Origin: an uncultured Lachnospiraceae bacterium | Lineage (GTDB): Bacteria > Bacillota > Clostridia > Lachnospirales > Lachnospiraceae | Length of the DNA: 6,272 nucleotides | Assembly: GCA_934359535.1 (NCBI GenBank) | Contig: CAKRLN010000134.1 | Coordinates: 1-6,272, forward strand | Direction of reading: 5' to 3' | Part shown: positions 1 to 6,212 of the stretch, in pieces | Layout: the number at the start of each line of letters is the position of its first letter | How positions within the stretch are numbered: the stretch's first letter is position 1 | Notes under the pieces: model-generated | Database searches by the model: none | Told to the model about the DNA's origin: nothing | Seen by the model: only the letters and a program-made list of their open reading frames with translations | Position numbers and translations under genes: made by a program

Positions 1-38
1 TAATTAAACTATTATCTGATGAGGTGAAAGAATGTTAA
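1..38 (+). CDS. 3' end of upstream gene, probably prpC (PP2C phosphatase), partial
   Basis: Reading from position 3, the frame is open through codons for IKLLSDEVKEC and stops at TAA 36-38, overlapping the prkC start at 32 by seven bases. The other two forward frames are closed by stops at 1-3 and at 5-7, 17-19 and 20-22. Overlapping stop/start arrangements are typical of translationally coupled prpC-prkC pairs in Firmicutes, where the PP2C phosphatase that reverses PrkC phosphorylation lies directly upstream. Only about 11 residues are visible and they carry no diagnostic motif, so the identity rests on gene order. The alternative is that the upstream gene ends at TAA 1-3 and this frame is chance. 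Confidence 0.5.
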   Translation, partial: IKLLSDEVKEC

Positions 39-2215
39 CTGAGGGCATGTATTTAGCAGATCGATATGAGATCGTAAGCAAGGTCGGAGCAGGTGGAATG
101 TCCGATGTCTACAAAGCGAAGGATCATATTTTAGGCCGCTTTGTAGCTATTAAGGTGTTAAAACCGGAATTCTCCGAGGACATGACGTTTGTGACGAAGT
201 TCCGCACAGAGGCGCAGTCCGCAGCAGGCTTGGAGCATCCAAATATTGTAAATATTTATGATGTAGGCAGTGAAAACGGCATGCATTTTATTGTGATGGA
301 GTATGTAGAAGGGATTACCTTAAAAACATACATTGAGAAGAAGGGACAGTTATCCTTTAAGGAGTCGGCAAGCATTGCAATCCAGGTTGCAAGAGGAATT
401 GAAGCTGCACATAACAAGAATATCATTCACCGTGATATCAAGCCGCAGAACATTATTATCTCGACTGAGGGCAAGGTAAAGGTGACAGACTTTGGAATTG
501 CGCGGGCAGCATCGTCCAATACCATCAGCTCCGATGTGATGGGCTCTGTCCATTATGCATCACCGGAGCAGGCAAGAAACGGTTTTGTGGATGGAAGAAG
601 CGACATTTATTCCCTTGGTATTGTCATGTTTGAGATGGTGACAGGGCGTGTGCCGTTTGATGGAGATACAACGGTAGCGGTAGCCATCCAGCATCTGCAG
701 GAGGAAATGACACCGCCAAGTGTTTATGCACCGAATCTCCCGATCAGCATGGAAAAGATCATTTTAAAATGTACCCAGAAGAATGCAGACAGACGTTACC
801 AGACAATTGCAGAGCTGTTAAGTGATCTTAGAAAATCCCTGATCAGTCCGAACGAGGATTTTGTTGTTATGGTTCCGGTCGTTGACAACGGAAAGACAAA
901 AGTGATCAGCGAAGAGGATTTAAAGCGCATCAATGAGGAGACCGATTCCGCAGACGACGAAGCCTATGAGGATGGTGAAGAGGAATACGCAGAGGATGCC
1001 TATGAGGATGAGCCTTCCGGGGAATATGATGAGGAATATGATGGAGAATATGACGAGGAAGACGACGAGGATGAGGAGGACGAAGAAGAAGGATCTTTAA
1101 ATCCAAAAATGGATAAGGCAGTTACCATTATGGGAATCGTTGCAGCAATTGTCATTGTGATTGTGATTATTTACCTTGTCGGAAGTGTATTTGGAATGTT
1201 CCGTCCTTCCAAGCATACGAAAAATACCGAAACACAGACTGAGACACAGACGGAAACCCAGACTGAGTCCGAGAGTGAAGCAAAAGAAGTAACGATGATT
1301 GACATAAAAGGCATGACACAGTCTGAGGCTGAGGCTGCATTAAAGAAGCTTGGCTTAAAATTGTTTGTTGCATCGACGGAGGAATCGGATCAGTATGAAA
1401 AGGATCAGATTATGGAACAGGATGTGGATGCAGGCAAGAAGGTAAAAGAAGGAACAACGATCAATGTTACGGTGTGTGGCAGTACAAAGAGTGAGAATAC
1501 CGTAATTGTTCCAAGCGTTGTCGGCTACAGCGAAAACGATGCGGTAAGCACCTTAAAATCCAATGGACTTTCTTACCAGAAGGAATACCAGTATGATGAT
1601 ACGGTAGAGAGTGGAAAGGTTATTTCCCAGTCACCGACATCCGGAAGCACGGTAGAGAAGAAGACAACCGTAAAAATCACAATCAGCCAGGGAGCAGAAC
1701 CGATAACTGTACAGAGTGTAGTTGGTTCAGATTCCGGAAGCGCACAGGCTGTTCTTTCCGGACAGGGATTAAGCGTATCCGTATCCGAAGAGTACAGTGA
1801 TTCGGTTGCAGCGGGTATGGTTATTTCCCAGAGTATTGATGCTGGAAAGACAGTCAATAAGGGAACCTCCATCACGATTGTAGTCAGCAAAGGGCAGGAG
1901 ACAAAGAGTTATGCATGCAGCTATTCAGTACCGTTAAACGGACCAAATGATGACACGACAAAGTCTACCGGCACAACGATCCAGCTTTTAGATGCGAATG
2001 GAAGTGTCTTAGATACCTGGACGGTAAGTCAGACAACAGGCTCTTATAATATTTCAAAGAATAATATTACGAGCGCATCCTCCGGTAAGATCGTCATTAC
2101 CTACAGCACGGTTACGACGACAACCGTAACGGATGAGAATGGTCAGGAGACGACCAAAGAGGAAAAAGGCACAGCAGATGGTGGAACCATTGCAGTAAGC
2201 TTCACACAGCAATAA
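32..2215 (+). CDS. prkC: PrkC-type eukaryotic-like Ser/Thr protein kinase with three PASTA repeats
   Basis: 727-residue single-pass membrane kinase. The cytoplasmic kinase domain (about 12-270) has the Gly-rich loop GAGGMSDV (19-26), VAIK with Lys41, alpha-C Glu60, HRDIKPQN (133-140; catalytic Asp135), DFG (153-155) and GSVHYASPEQ (171-180). Ser/Thr residues 161-167, including Thr164, are the likely activation-loop autophosphorylation sites. A very acidic linker (302-353) leads to a transmembrane helix (about 364-389), then an extracellular Thr/Glu/Gln stretch, PASTA repeats at about 417-483, 489-553 and 557-621, and a Thr-rich beta-type C-terminal domain (625-727). Family knowledge: PASTA repeats bind peptidoglycan fragments, and the kinase controls cell wall, growth and spore germination in B. 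subtilis. The start is supported by GAGGTG at 21-26. It is the first full gene of a prkC-rsgA-rpe-thiN cluster. All catalytic residues are present, so it should be active. Confidence 0.97.
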   Translation: MLTEGMYLADRYEIVSKVGAGGMSDVYKAKDHILGRFVAIKVLKPEFSEDMTFVTKFRTEAQSAAGLEHPNIVNIYDVGSENGMHFIVMEYVEGITLKTYIEKKGQLSFKESASIAIQVARGIEAAHNKNIIHRDIKPQNIIISTEGKVKVTDFGIARAASSNTISSDVMGSVHYASPEQARNGFVDGRSDIYSLGIVMFEMVTGRVPFDGDTTVAVAIQHLQEEMTPPSVYAPNLPISMEKIILKCTQKNADRRYQTIAELLSDLRKSLISPNEDFVVMVPVVDNGKTKVISEEDLKRINEETDSADDEAYEDGEEEYAEDAYEDEPSGEYDEEYDGEYDEEDDEDEEDEEEGSLNPKMDKAVTIMGIVAAIVIVIVIIYLVGSVFGMFRPSKHTKNTETQTETQTETQTESESEAKEVTMIDIKGMTQSEAEAALKKLGLKLFVASTEESDQYEKDQIMEQDVDAGKKVKEGTTINVTVCGSTKSENTVIVPSVVGYSENDAVSTLKSNGLSYQKEYQYDDTVESGKVISQSPTSGSTVEKKTTVKITISQGAEPITVQSVVGSDSGSAQAVLSGQGLSVSVSEEYSDSVAAGMVISQSIDAGKTVNKGTSITIVVSKGQETKSYACSYSVPLNGPNDDTTKSTGTTIQLLDANGSVLDTWTVSQTTGSYNISKNNITSASSGKIVITYSTVTTTTVTDENGQETTKEEKGTADGGTIAVSFTQQ
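935..1090 (+). other. Acidic low-complexity juxtamembrane linker in PrkC
   Basis: Residues 302-353 of PrkC contain 35 Asp/Glu out of 52, six Tyr, and no Lys or Arg. The most regular part is EYDEEYDGEYDE (331-342), a four-residue repeat encoded by near-identical 12-base units at about 1022-1057. It lies on the cytoplasmic side between the kinase domain and the transmembrane helix. PrkC-family kinases normally have a charged, variable juxtamembrane linker here. The strong negative charge and periodic Tyr are seen directly; any function is unknown. Confidence 0.85.
1229..1264 (+). repeat. 12-base tandem repeat (3 copies) coding for ETQT units
   Basis: Three consecutive 12-base units, GAAACACAGACT, GAGACACAGACG and GAAACCCAGACT, encode ETQT three times (residues 400-411), followed by ESESE. 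The array sits just outside the membrane, between the transmembrane helix and the first PASTA repeat, so it acts as a spacer. The units differ only at third codon positions, fitting slipped-strand expansion followed by silent drift. Copy number is likely to vary among strains. Confidence 0.85.
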
Positions 2216-2225
2216 CAGGTATTAT

Positions 2226-3107
2226 ATGCAGGGAAAGATTGTAAAAGGAATTTCCGGTTTCTACTACGTTTACGTAGCGGGAACCGGAATTTATGAATGT
2301 AAGGCGAAAGGAGCCTTCCGCAGACAGAAAATGAAACCGCTTGTCGGTGATAACGTTGAGATCGCAGTGATTGATGAGACGGAGAAAAAAGGAAACGTAG
2401 AGGAGCTCCTTCCACGTAAGAATGAGTTAATCCGGCCGGCAGTAGCCAATATTGATATGGCGCTTGTGATTTTTGCAGCAGCAAAGCCACAGCCGAATTT
2501 TAATCTTTTAGACCGTTTTTTATGTATGATGGAGTATCAGCGTGTGCCGGTCACGATCTGCTTTAACAAGTGTGATCTGGTGAGTGAGGAAGAAAAGGCT
2601 GCGCTTCGTGCGATTTATGAACCAGCGGGTTATCCGGTCCTTTTTACGAGTGCAAAGACAAAGGAGCATGTGGACATGCTGCGGGAGCTGCTGCAGGGAA
2701 AGACCACAGCAGTTGCAGGCCCTTCCGGAGTTGGAAAATCATCTCTTGTCAACAGTCTTCAGGATGGAATCACGATGGAGACTGGCTCGATCAGCAGGAA
2801 GATTGAGCGCGGAAAACATACAACGCGCCATTCGGAGATTATTCCGGTTTCAGATGGAACCTATATTATGGATACACCAGGCTTTTCTTCCATGGATGTA
2901 CCAGGCTTTGAGAAGGAGAAGCTTTGGACCTGCTATCCGGAGTTTGCCGGATATGAGCCATATTGCCGTTTCAAAGGCTGCAGCCATATCAGCGAGCCGG
3001 ATTGTGGCGTGAAGGAGGCACTTGCAGAAGGAAAAATAAATAGTGTGCGTTACGAAAATTATATCCTTCTTTATGAAGAATTGAAAAACAAACCAAAAAA
3101 ATATTAG
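2226..3107 (+). CDS. rsgA: Small-subunit ribosome biogenesis GTPase RsgA (CpgA/YloQ)
   Basis: 293-residue circularly permuted GTPase that binds the 30S subunit and promotes its late assembly with GTP hydrolysis. Domains in order: N-terminal OB fold (about 1-68); GTPase with motifs in the permuted order G4 NKCD (114-117), G5 SAK (142-144), G1 GPSGVGKSS (165-173), G2 GKHTTRH (196-202) and G3 DTPG (216-219); C-terminal zinc domain with Cys247, Cys252, His254 and Cys260 in the C-x4-C-x-H-x5-C pattern. Length is normal for the family (B. subtilis CpgA is close to 300). The start lies 10 bases after the prkC stop with only a weak AGG (2217-2219), so translation may be coupled to prkC. Established knowledge: CpgA is a reported PrkC substrate in B. 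subtilis, which makes the adjacency meaningful. Confidence 0.97.
   Translation: MQGKIVKGISGFYYVYVAGTGIYECKAKGAFRRQKMKPLVGDNVEIAVIDETEKKGNVEELLPRKNELIRPAVANIDMALVIFAAAKPQPNFNLLDRFLCMMEYQRVPVTICFNKCDLVSEEEKAALRAIYEPAGYPVLFTSAKTKEHVDMLRELLQGKTTAVAGPSGVGKSSLVNSLQDGITMETGSISRKIERGKHTTRHSEIIPVSDGTYIMDTPGFSSMDVPGFEKEKLWTCYPEFAGYEPYCRFKGCSHISEPDCGVKEALAEGKINSVRYENYILLYEELKNKPKKY
2252..2289 (+). other. Long imperfect hairpin in the 5' coding region of rsgA
   Basis: TTCCGGTT (2252-2259) pairs exactly with AACCGGAA (2282-2289). Then come T2260-G2281 (wobble), C2261-G2280, T2262-G2279 (wobble), one A-C mismatch, and a perfect inner stem CTACG (2264-2268)/CGTAG (2273-2277) closing a four-base loop, TTTA. 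It begins 26 bases into rsgA. It is not followed by a real T tract, so it does not look like an intrinsic terminator. A role in mRNA processing or in limiting rsgA translation is possible but purely inferred. It may also be coincidence in coding sequence. Confidence 0.5.
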
Positions 3108-3117
3108 TCACAAGTAG

Positions 3118-3125
3118 AAAAGGAG
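3118..3125 (+). promoter_or_regulatory. Strong ribosome binding site of rpe
   Basis: AAAAGGAG lies five bases before the ATG at 3131. It is the best Shine-Dalgarno match among the intergenic gaps of this cluster and fixes the rpe start, in contrast with the weak site before rsgA. Confidence 0.85.
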
Positions 3126-3130
3126 TCATT

Positions 3131-3784
3131 ATGAATTGCTTATCACCATCGATTTTATCGGCAGATTTTGCAAATCTTGGAGAACAGATCAAAAAGCTGG
3201 ATGAGGCAGGGGCACAGTATGTGCATATTGATGTGATGGATGGAAGCTTTGTTCCGAATATTTCCTTTGCATTTCCAGTGATCAAGGCAATCCGGGGACT
3301 GACGGACCGTTTGTTTGATGTGCATCTGATGATCGAGGAACCGATCCGGTTTATTGATGAATTTGCAGCAGCAGGAGCAGATATTATTACCGTACATGCC
3401 GAGGCATGCACACATTTAGACCGCACGGTCGAAGCAATTAAGGAAAAAGGACTGATTGCCGGGGTAGCGTTAAATCCTGCAACACCGCTTTCCGCGATTG
3501 AGTATGTCCTTCCAAAGGTGGATATGGTGCTTATTATGACAGTCAATCCGGGCTTTGGTGGACAGAAGCTGATCCCTTATACAATCGACAAGGTGGCGCA
3601 CCTAAAGCAAATGCTGGAGCAGACAGGCAACAAGGCAGATATTGAGGTGGATGGAGGCATCAATCTGGAGAACTGTGAGAAGCTTCTGGATGCCGGCGCA
3701 AATATTATTGTTGCTGGAAGTGCTGTATTCAGTGGGGAGCTTGAGGAGAACGTATGCCGCTTTCTGGATATTTTAAGTGAGTAA
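3131..3784 (+). CDS. rpe: Ribulose-phosphate 3-epimerase
   Basis: 217-residue (beta/alpha)8-barrel enzyme that interconverts D-ribulose 5-phosphate and D-xylulose 5-phosphate in the non-oxidative pentose phosphate pathway, in the cytoplasm. Visible motifs: LSPSILSADF at the N-terminus, HIDVMDG (32-38) with metal ligand His32 and metal-binding/catalytic Asp34, DVHLMI with His65, NPGFGGQ (139-145), VDGGI with the second catalytic Asp174, and AGSAVF (195-200), which forms part of the phosphate site. The length is full for the family and all active-site residues are present. It starts 23 bases after rsgA and is followed 17 bases later by thiN, the same order as in B. subtilis. There is no functional link to the kinase beyond conserved operon placement. 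Confidence 0.97.
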   Translation: MNCLSPSILSADFANLGEQIKKLDEAGAQYVHIDVMDGSFVPNISFAFPVIKAIRGLTDRLFDVHLMIEEPIRFIDEFAAAGADIITVHAEACTHLDRTVEAIKEKGLIAGVALNPATPLSAIEYVLPKVDMVLIMTVNPGFGGQKLIPYTIDKVAHLKQMLEQTGNKADIEVDGGINLENCEKLLDAGANIIVAGSAVFSGELEENVCRFLDILSE

Positions 3785-3789
3785 AGGTG
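3783..3789 (+). promoter_or_regulatory. Shine-Dalgarno-like sequence before thiN, long spacing
   Basis: AAAGGTG overlaps the last two bases of the rpe stop codon and sits 12 bases before the preferred ATG at 3802. The spacing is long. A GTG at 3787 in the same frame would overlap this site and have no site of its own, so the ATG is preferred. Translation is probably helped by coupling to rpe. Confidence 0.4.
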
Positions 3790-3801
3790 TGTGGATTATT
3801 T

Positions 3802-4452
3802 ATGAAGAAATATGTGATTATTTCGGGAGGCATGATACAGGATGCTTTTGCCGGTGAGCTGATCCGGGATGGGGCGTTTGACGTTATTCTTGCCGCAGAT
3901 TCTGGAATGGAGTTTTTGAAAAGAGAGCAGCTGATCCCGGATATTATTATTGGGGATTTTGATTCGGTAAAGCCGGAAACACTTGCCTATTTTAAGAAAA
4001 TTCCATCTATTACATGGAGAACCTTAAATCCGGTTAAGGATGATACGGATACAGAATTTGCAATCCGCTATGCAATCGAAGATGGGGCATCTTCCATTAC
4101 GTTACTTGGTGCAACCGGAACAAGGCTTGACCATGTTCTTGGAAATATCAGCATTCTTGGAATTGGAGAGGACGCAGGGGTTCCCATTGAGCTGTTAGAT
4201 GCAAATAACCGCATTACGATGCACAAAAAGTCATTTTCCATTGCAAAGGAGAAGCAGTTTGGCAGATATGTTTCGCTTCTTCCATATGGAGGAGAGGTGA
4301 GCGGACTGACATTAACCGGGATGAAGTATCCACTTTCGGATGCTGTGCTTGGACTTTACAATTCACTTGGGATCAGCAATGAGATCACGGGAGATACGGC
4401 GTACATTACATTTGATCATGGAACCATAATTGCAGTGGAATCCATTGATTAG
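3802..4452 (+). CDS. thiN: Thiamine pyrophosphokinase
   Basis: 216-residue cytoplasmic enzyme that transfers pyrophosphate from ATP to thiamine, giving thiamine diphosphate. Family motifs are in order: AADSG (31-35), GDFDS (51-55), KDDTDTE (79-85) and GATGTRLDH (103-111) with Asn115, forming the ATP/Mg catalytic domain. A beta-rich C-terminal domain includes NSLGISNE (187-194), which fits the thiamine-binding region of the family. The ATG at 3802 gives the usual MKK.VIISGG beginning; a GTG at 3787 would add five residues (MCGLF) that do not look like the family. It sits directly after rpe, as in B. subtilis (yloS). Transketolase, which needs thiamine diphosphate, uses the product of Rpe, a loose metabolic link. 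The stop at 4450 is 26 bases before the cyclase gene. Confidence 0.95.
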   Translation: MKKYVIISGGMIQDAFAGELIRDGAFDVILAADSGMEFLKREQLIPDIIIGDFDSVKPETLAYFKKIPSITWRTLNPVKDDTDTEFAIRYAIEDGASSITLLGATGTRLDHVLGNISILGIGEDAGVPIELLDANNRITMHKKSFSIAKEKQFGRYVSLLPYGGEVSGLTLTGMKYPLSDAVLGLYNSLGISNEITGDTAYITFDHGTIIAVESID

Positions 4453-4458
4453 GAGAAA

Positions 4459-4494
4459 ATGCAAAGGCGGCTTGTGTTATGGAGGAGAAGTTGA
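4459..4494 (+). CDS. Possible 11-codon leader ORF overlapping the cyclase start
   Basis: ATG at 4459 follows AGGAG (4451-4455, overlapping the thiN stop) with a short three-base spacer. It opens a frame coding MQRRLVLWRRS before TGA 4492-4494. This frame overlaps the start of the GGDEF gene in another frame. Four of the 11 codons are Arg, three of them AGG or AGA. It could act by translational coupling, or AGGAG may simply be a chance feature around the stop codon. There is no homology evidence. Confidence 0.2.
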   Translation: MQRRLVLWRRS

Positions 4495-6122
4495 AAAAAG
4501 AACAGGCGGATCAGCTTGTCGATCGGATTTTAGAGAAAAGATGGGGCGATACGGCATGTGTGCTGGATTGCTGTATGAAGCTTGAGGCTTATGCAAAGGA
4601 AAACGAGGATATCTGGTATCTTGGCTTCGCGTTGTACCACAGGGGTGGGGTTTTTTATATCCAGAATGAAGTGGAGCAGATGTTAGTAAGCATTACATCT
4701 GCTATTCCACTTCTGGAACAGTCAAAGCAGTGGGAGCTTGAGGCAAGATCGTATAACCTGATGGCGATTACGTCTGTGACAAAGGGAAACAAATCAATTG
4801 CGATGGACTATTATTTGTCAGGGTTAAATATATGCAGAAAACATGGAATCCACAATGTGGAAAGAAGTATTACCTTAAACCTCGGTTCCCTGTATCTTGG
4901 CAATGAGATCTATGAGGAAGCAAGGGTTTATTTTTTACGCGCCATGGATGCTTATGAAGCGAGTGAAAAAGAGGAAAAAAATCTAGCAGGACTTACAAAG
5001 ATCTATACGAATCTGGTTATCTGTTATATGAAAATGGGAGAGCTGGATGGAGCCAGACAGTATGCAGAAAGACTGAAAACAGAATGTGAACCGTATCTTG
5101 AAGAAAATGATCTGGTATATGTCAACTGCATGTGGGCACGCTTCTATGAAAGGATTGGGGATAAAAAAAAGAGAGATCGCTATATTGACGATGTATTAGG
5201 CCGTATTTTTAAAAAGATACTGGTGCTGGATGTCTTTGATGATCTTTATGACTTTTGTATTATGCTGTTTGAAATCCAGAGGCTTGAGGAGATTTGGAAA
5301 ATTATTGAGCTGGCGGGTCCAATTGTCGCAGAAACGGGGATTGCCAATCTGAACCGGAAGCTGCTCTCGCTTAAAATGCGCTATTATAAGGCAAAGCATA
5401 TGGAAGAGGAATTTAAAGAGAGTGCGGTCGCTTTTTATGAGCAGACGGAAATTTTAGAGAAAGACAGCAGAAGTATGATCACAAGCATGCTTCGTGTCCG
5501 GGGAGCACTGGAACAGGCAAATGAGACAAACCGTAAGCATATGCAGGAGGAAAATGAAAAGCTGCAGCGCAGAGCAGAGACAGATCCGATGACCGGGCTA
5601 ACCAATCGTTACAGTCTTACAGATTATTCCGAAAAAATCCTTGAGGCTTGTAAACGGGAGAACGCACCACTTGCCTATGAAATCTTAGATATTGATTATT
5701 TTAAGGAATATAATGATAATTATGGACATCAGGCAGGTGATCTTTGCATTCAGAAGGTTGCAAAGCTGCTTCGGGAAATGCAAAGTGAGCATATTTTCTG
5801 TGCGCGCTATGGAGGGGATGAATTTATTATCATATACAGCCATATGGGACCAGAAGAGGTTTATGCGCATGCCAGAAAGCTACGCGAGGATGTCATGGCG
5901 CTTCAATTAGCACATGCATACTCAAAGGCAGCAGCTTATGTGACAGTCTCACAGGGGATCTGTTTTAATCTCCCGGAGCCTGGAAATAAAAGCTGGGATT
6001 ATCTCCATGCGGCAGACATGCTTCTTTACCATATAAAAAAGAAAAGCCGTAACGATGTTATGATCGGGGATCTCTATGAGAAACCGCTTGAGCTTTTACA
6101 TATGGAATTTGATAAAATGTAG
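4479..6122 (+). CDS. Cytoplasmic TPR-GGDEF protein, probable diguanylate cyclase
   Basis: 547 residues with no signal peptide or membrane segment. Residues about 8-330 are all-helical with TPR-like repeats, clearest at about 86-119, 126-160 and 171-205. A charged coiled-coil linker (about 340-368) leads into a GGDEF domain (about 367-530) with TDPMTGLTNR (368-377), LDIDYFKEYND (403-413; metal ligand Asp404), YGHQAGD (415-421), RYGGDEF (443-449) and a C-terminal LLYHIKKKSRN (515-525). The catalytic motifs are complete, so synthesis of c-di-GMP from two GTP is expected. The RxxD inhibitory site is absent: SEHI occupies 436-439. TPR helices usually bind proteins or peptides and probably control dimerisation here. 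There is no EAL domain. The gene follows thiN by 26 bases without a terminator, so it is probably co-transcribed. The ATG at 4479 has only AAAGG at 4463-4467; TTG 4491 is an alternative start. Confidence 0.9.
   Translation: MEEKLKKEQADQLVDRILEKRWGDTACVLDCCMKLEAYAKENEDIWYLGFALYHRGGVFYIQNEVEQMLVSITSAIPLLEQSKQWELEARSYNLMAITSVTKGNKSIAMDYYLSGLNICRKHGIHNVERSITLNLGSLYLGNEIYEEARVYFLRAMDAYEASEKEEKNLAGLTKIYTNLVICYMKMGELDGARQYAERLKTECEPYLEENDLVYVNCMWARFYERIGDKKKRDRYIDDVLGRIFKKILVLDVFDDLYDFCIMLFEIQRLEEIWKIIELAGPIVAETGIANLNRKLLSLKMRYYKAKHMEEEFKESAVAFYEQTEILEKDSRSMITSMLRVRGALEQANETNRKHMQEENEKLQRRAETDPMTGLTNRYSLTDYSEKILEACKRENAPLAYEILDIDYFKEYNDNYGHQAGDLCIQKVAKLLREMQSEHIFCARYGGDEFIIIYSHMGPEEVYAHARKLREDVMALQLAHAYSKAAAYVTVSQGICFNLPEPGNKSWDYLHAADMLLYHIKKKSRNDVMIGDLYEKPLELLHMEFDKM
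4481..4485 (+). promoter_or_regulatory. GGAGG inside the start of the cyclase gene; could serve TTG 4491
   Basis: GGAGG lies immediately after the assigned ATG (4479) and five bases before an in-frame TTG at 4491. If used as a Shine-Dalgarno site, the protein would begin at TTG with MKKEQADQL and be four residues shorter. The better spacing favours this, while the codon favours the ATG. The product is nearly the same either way. Confidence 0.4.
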
Positions 6123-6178
6123 AAAATGTATATACTTTTTGAACAAACATAATTTTTGAAAAAATTATAAAAAATATG
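6123..6178 (+). promoter_or_regulatory. A+T-rich tract, possible UP element; no terminator seen
   Basis: The 56 bases between the cyclase stop and the -35 box are almost entirely A and T with several A and T runs, as expected of an UP element that binds the RNA polymerase alpha subunit upstream of strong promoters. An inverted repeat, AATTTTT/AAAAATT, at about 6151-6166 contains no G-C pair within its stem and is unlikely to terminate transcription. The operon may therefore read through into the next unit, or be ended by another mechanism. Confidence 0.5.
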
Positions 6179-6207
6179 TTGACAGGAGTGCTGTGCCATG
6201 ATATGAT
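6179..6207 (+). promoter_or_regulatory. Near-consensus sigma-A promoter
   Basis: A perfect -35 box, TTGACA (6179-6184), is separated by exactly 17 bases from TATGAT (6202-6207), one mismatch from the TATAAT consensus. Transcription would begin near 6213-6216. Together with the A+T-rich upstream tract, this is the kind of strong promoter seen before rRNA, tRNA or other highly expressed genes. It is the only convincing promoter in the window. Confidence 0.85.
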
Positions 6208-6212
6208 AACTG

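Noticed and set aside
1..31. Promoter for prkC
   Set aside because: There is no -35/-10 pair, and the stretch appears to be the coding end of the upstream gene plus the prkC ribosome binding site.
1618..1831. Repeated 13-base GGTTATTTCCCAG (1618-1630 and 1819-1831) as a mobile or regulatory repeat
   Set aside because: Both copies encode the same VISQ segment of PASTA repeats 2 and 3, so this is homology between the protein repeats.
2584..3012. 142-codon open frame on the plus strand inside rsgA
   Set aside because: It is a shifted reading of the RsgA GTPase and zinc domain, with Arg-rich composition typical of an out-of-frame translation.
2989..3546. 185-codon open frame on the minus strand
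   Set aside because: It lies opposite rsgA and rpe, which have full family motifs. Its translation shows no recognisable domain, so it is a shadow of real genes.
4637..4656. CCAC/GTGG mini-hairpin followed by six T, terminator-like
   Set aside because: The stem is only four base pairs and lies inside the cyclase coding sequence near its start; too weak for an intrinsic terminator.
6151..6166. AATTTTT/AAAAATT inverted repeat as operon terminator
   Set aside because: The stem has no G-C pair and would be unstable; it is better read as part of the A+T-rich promoter-upstream tract.
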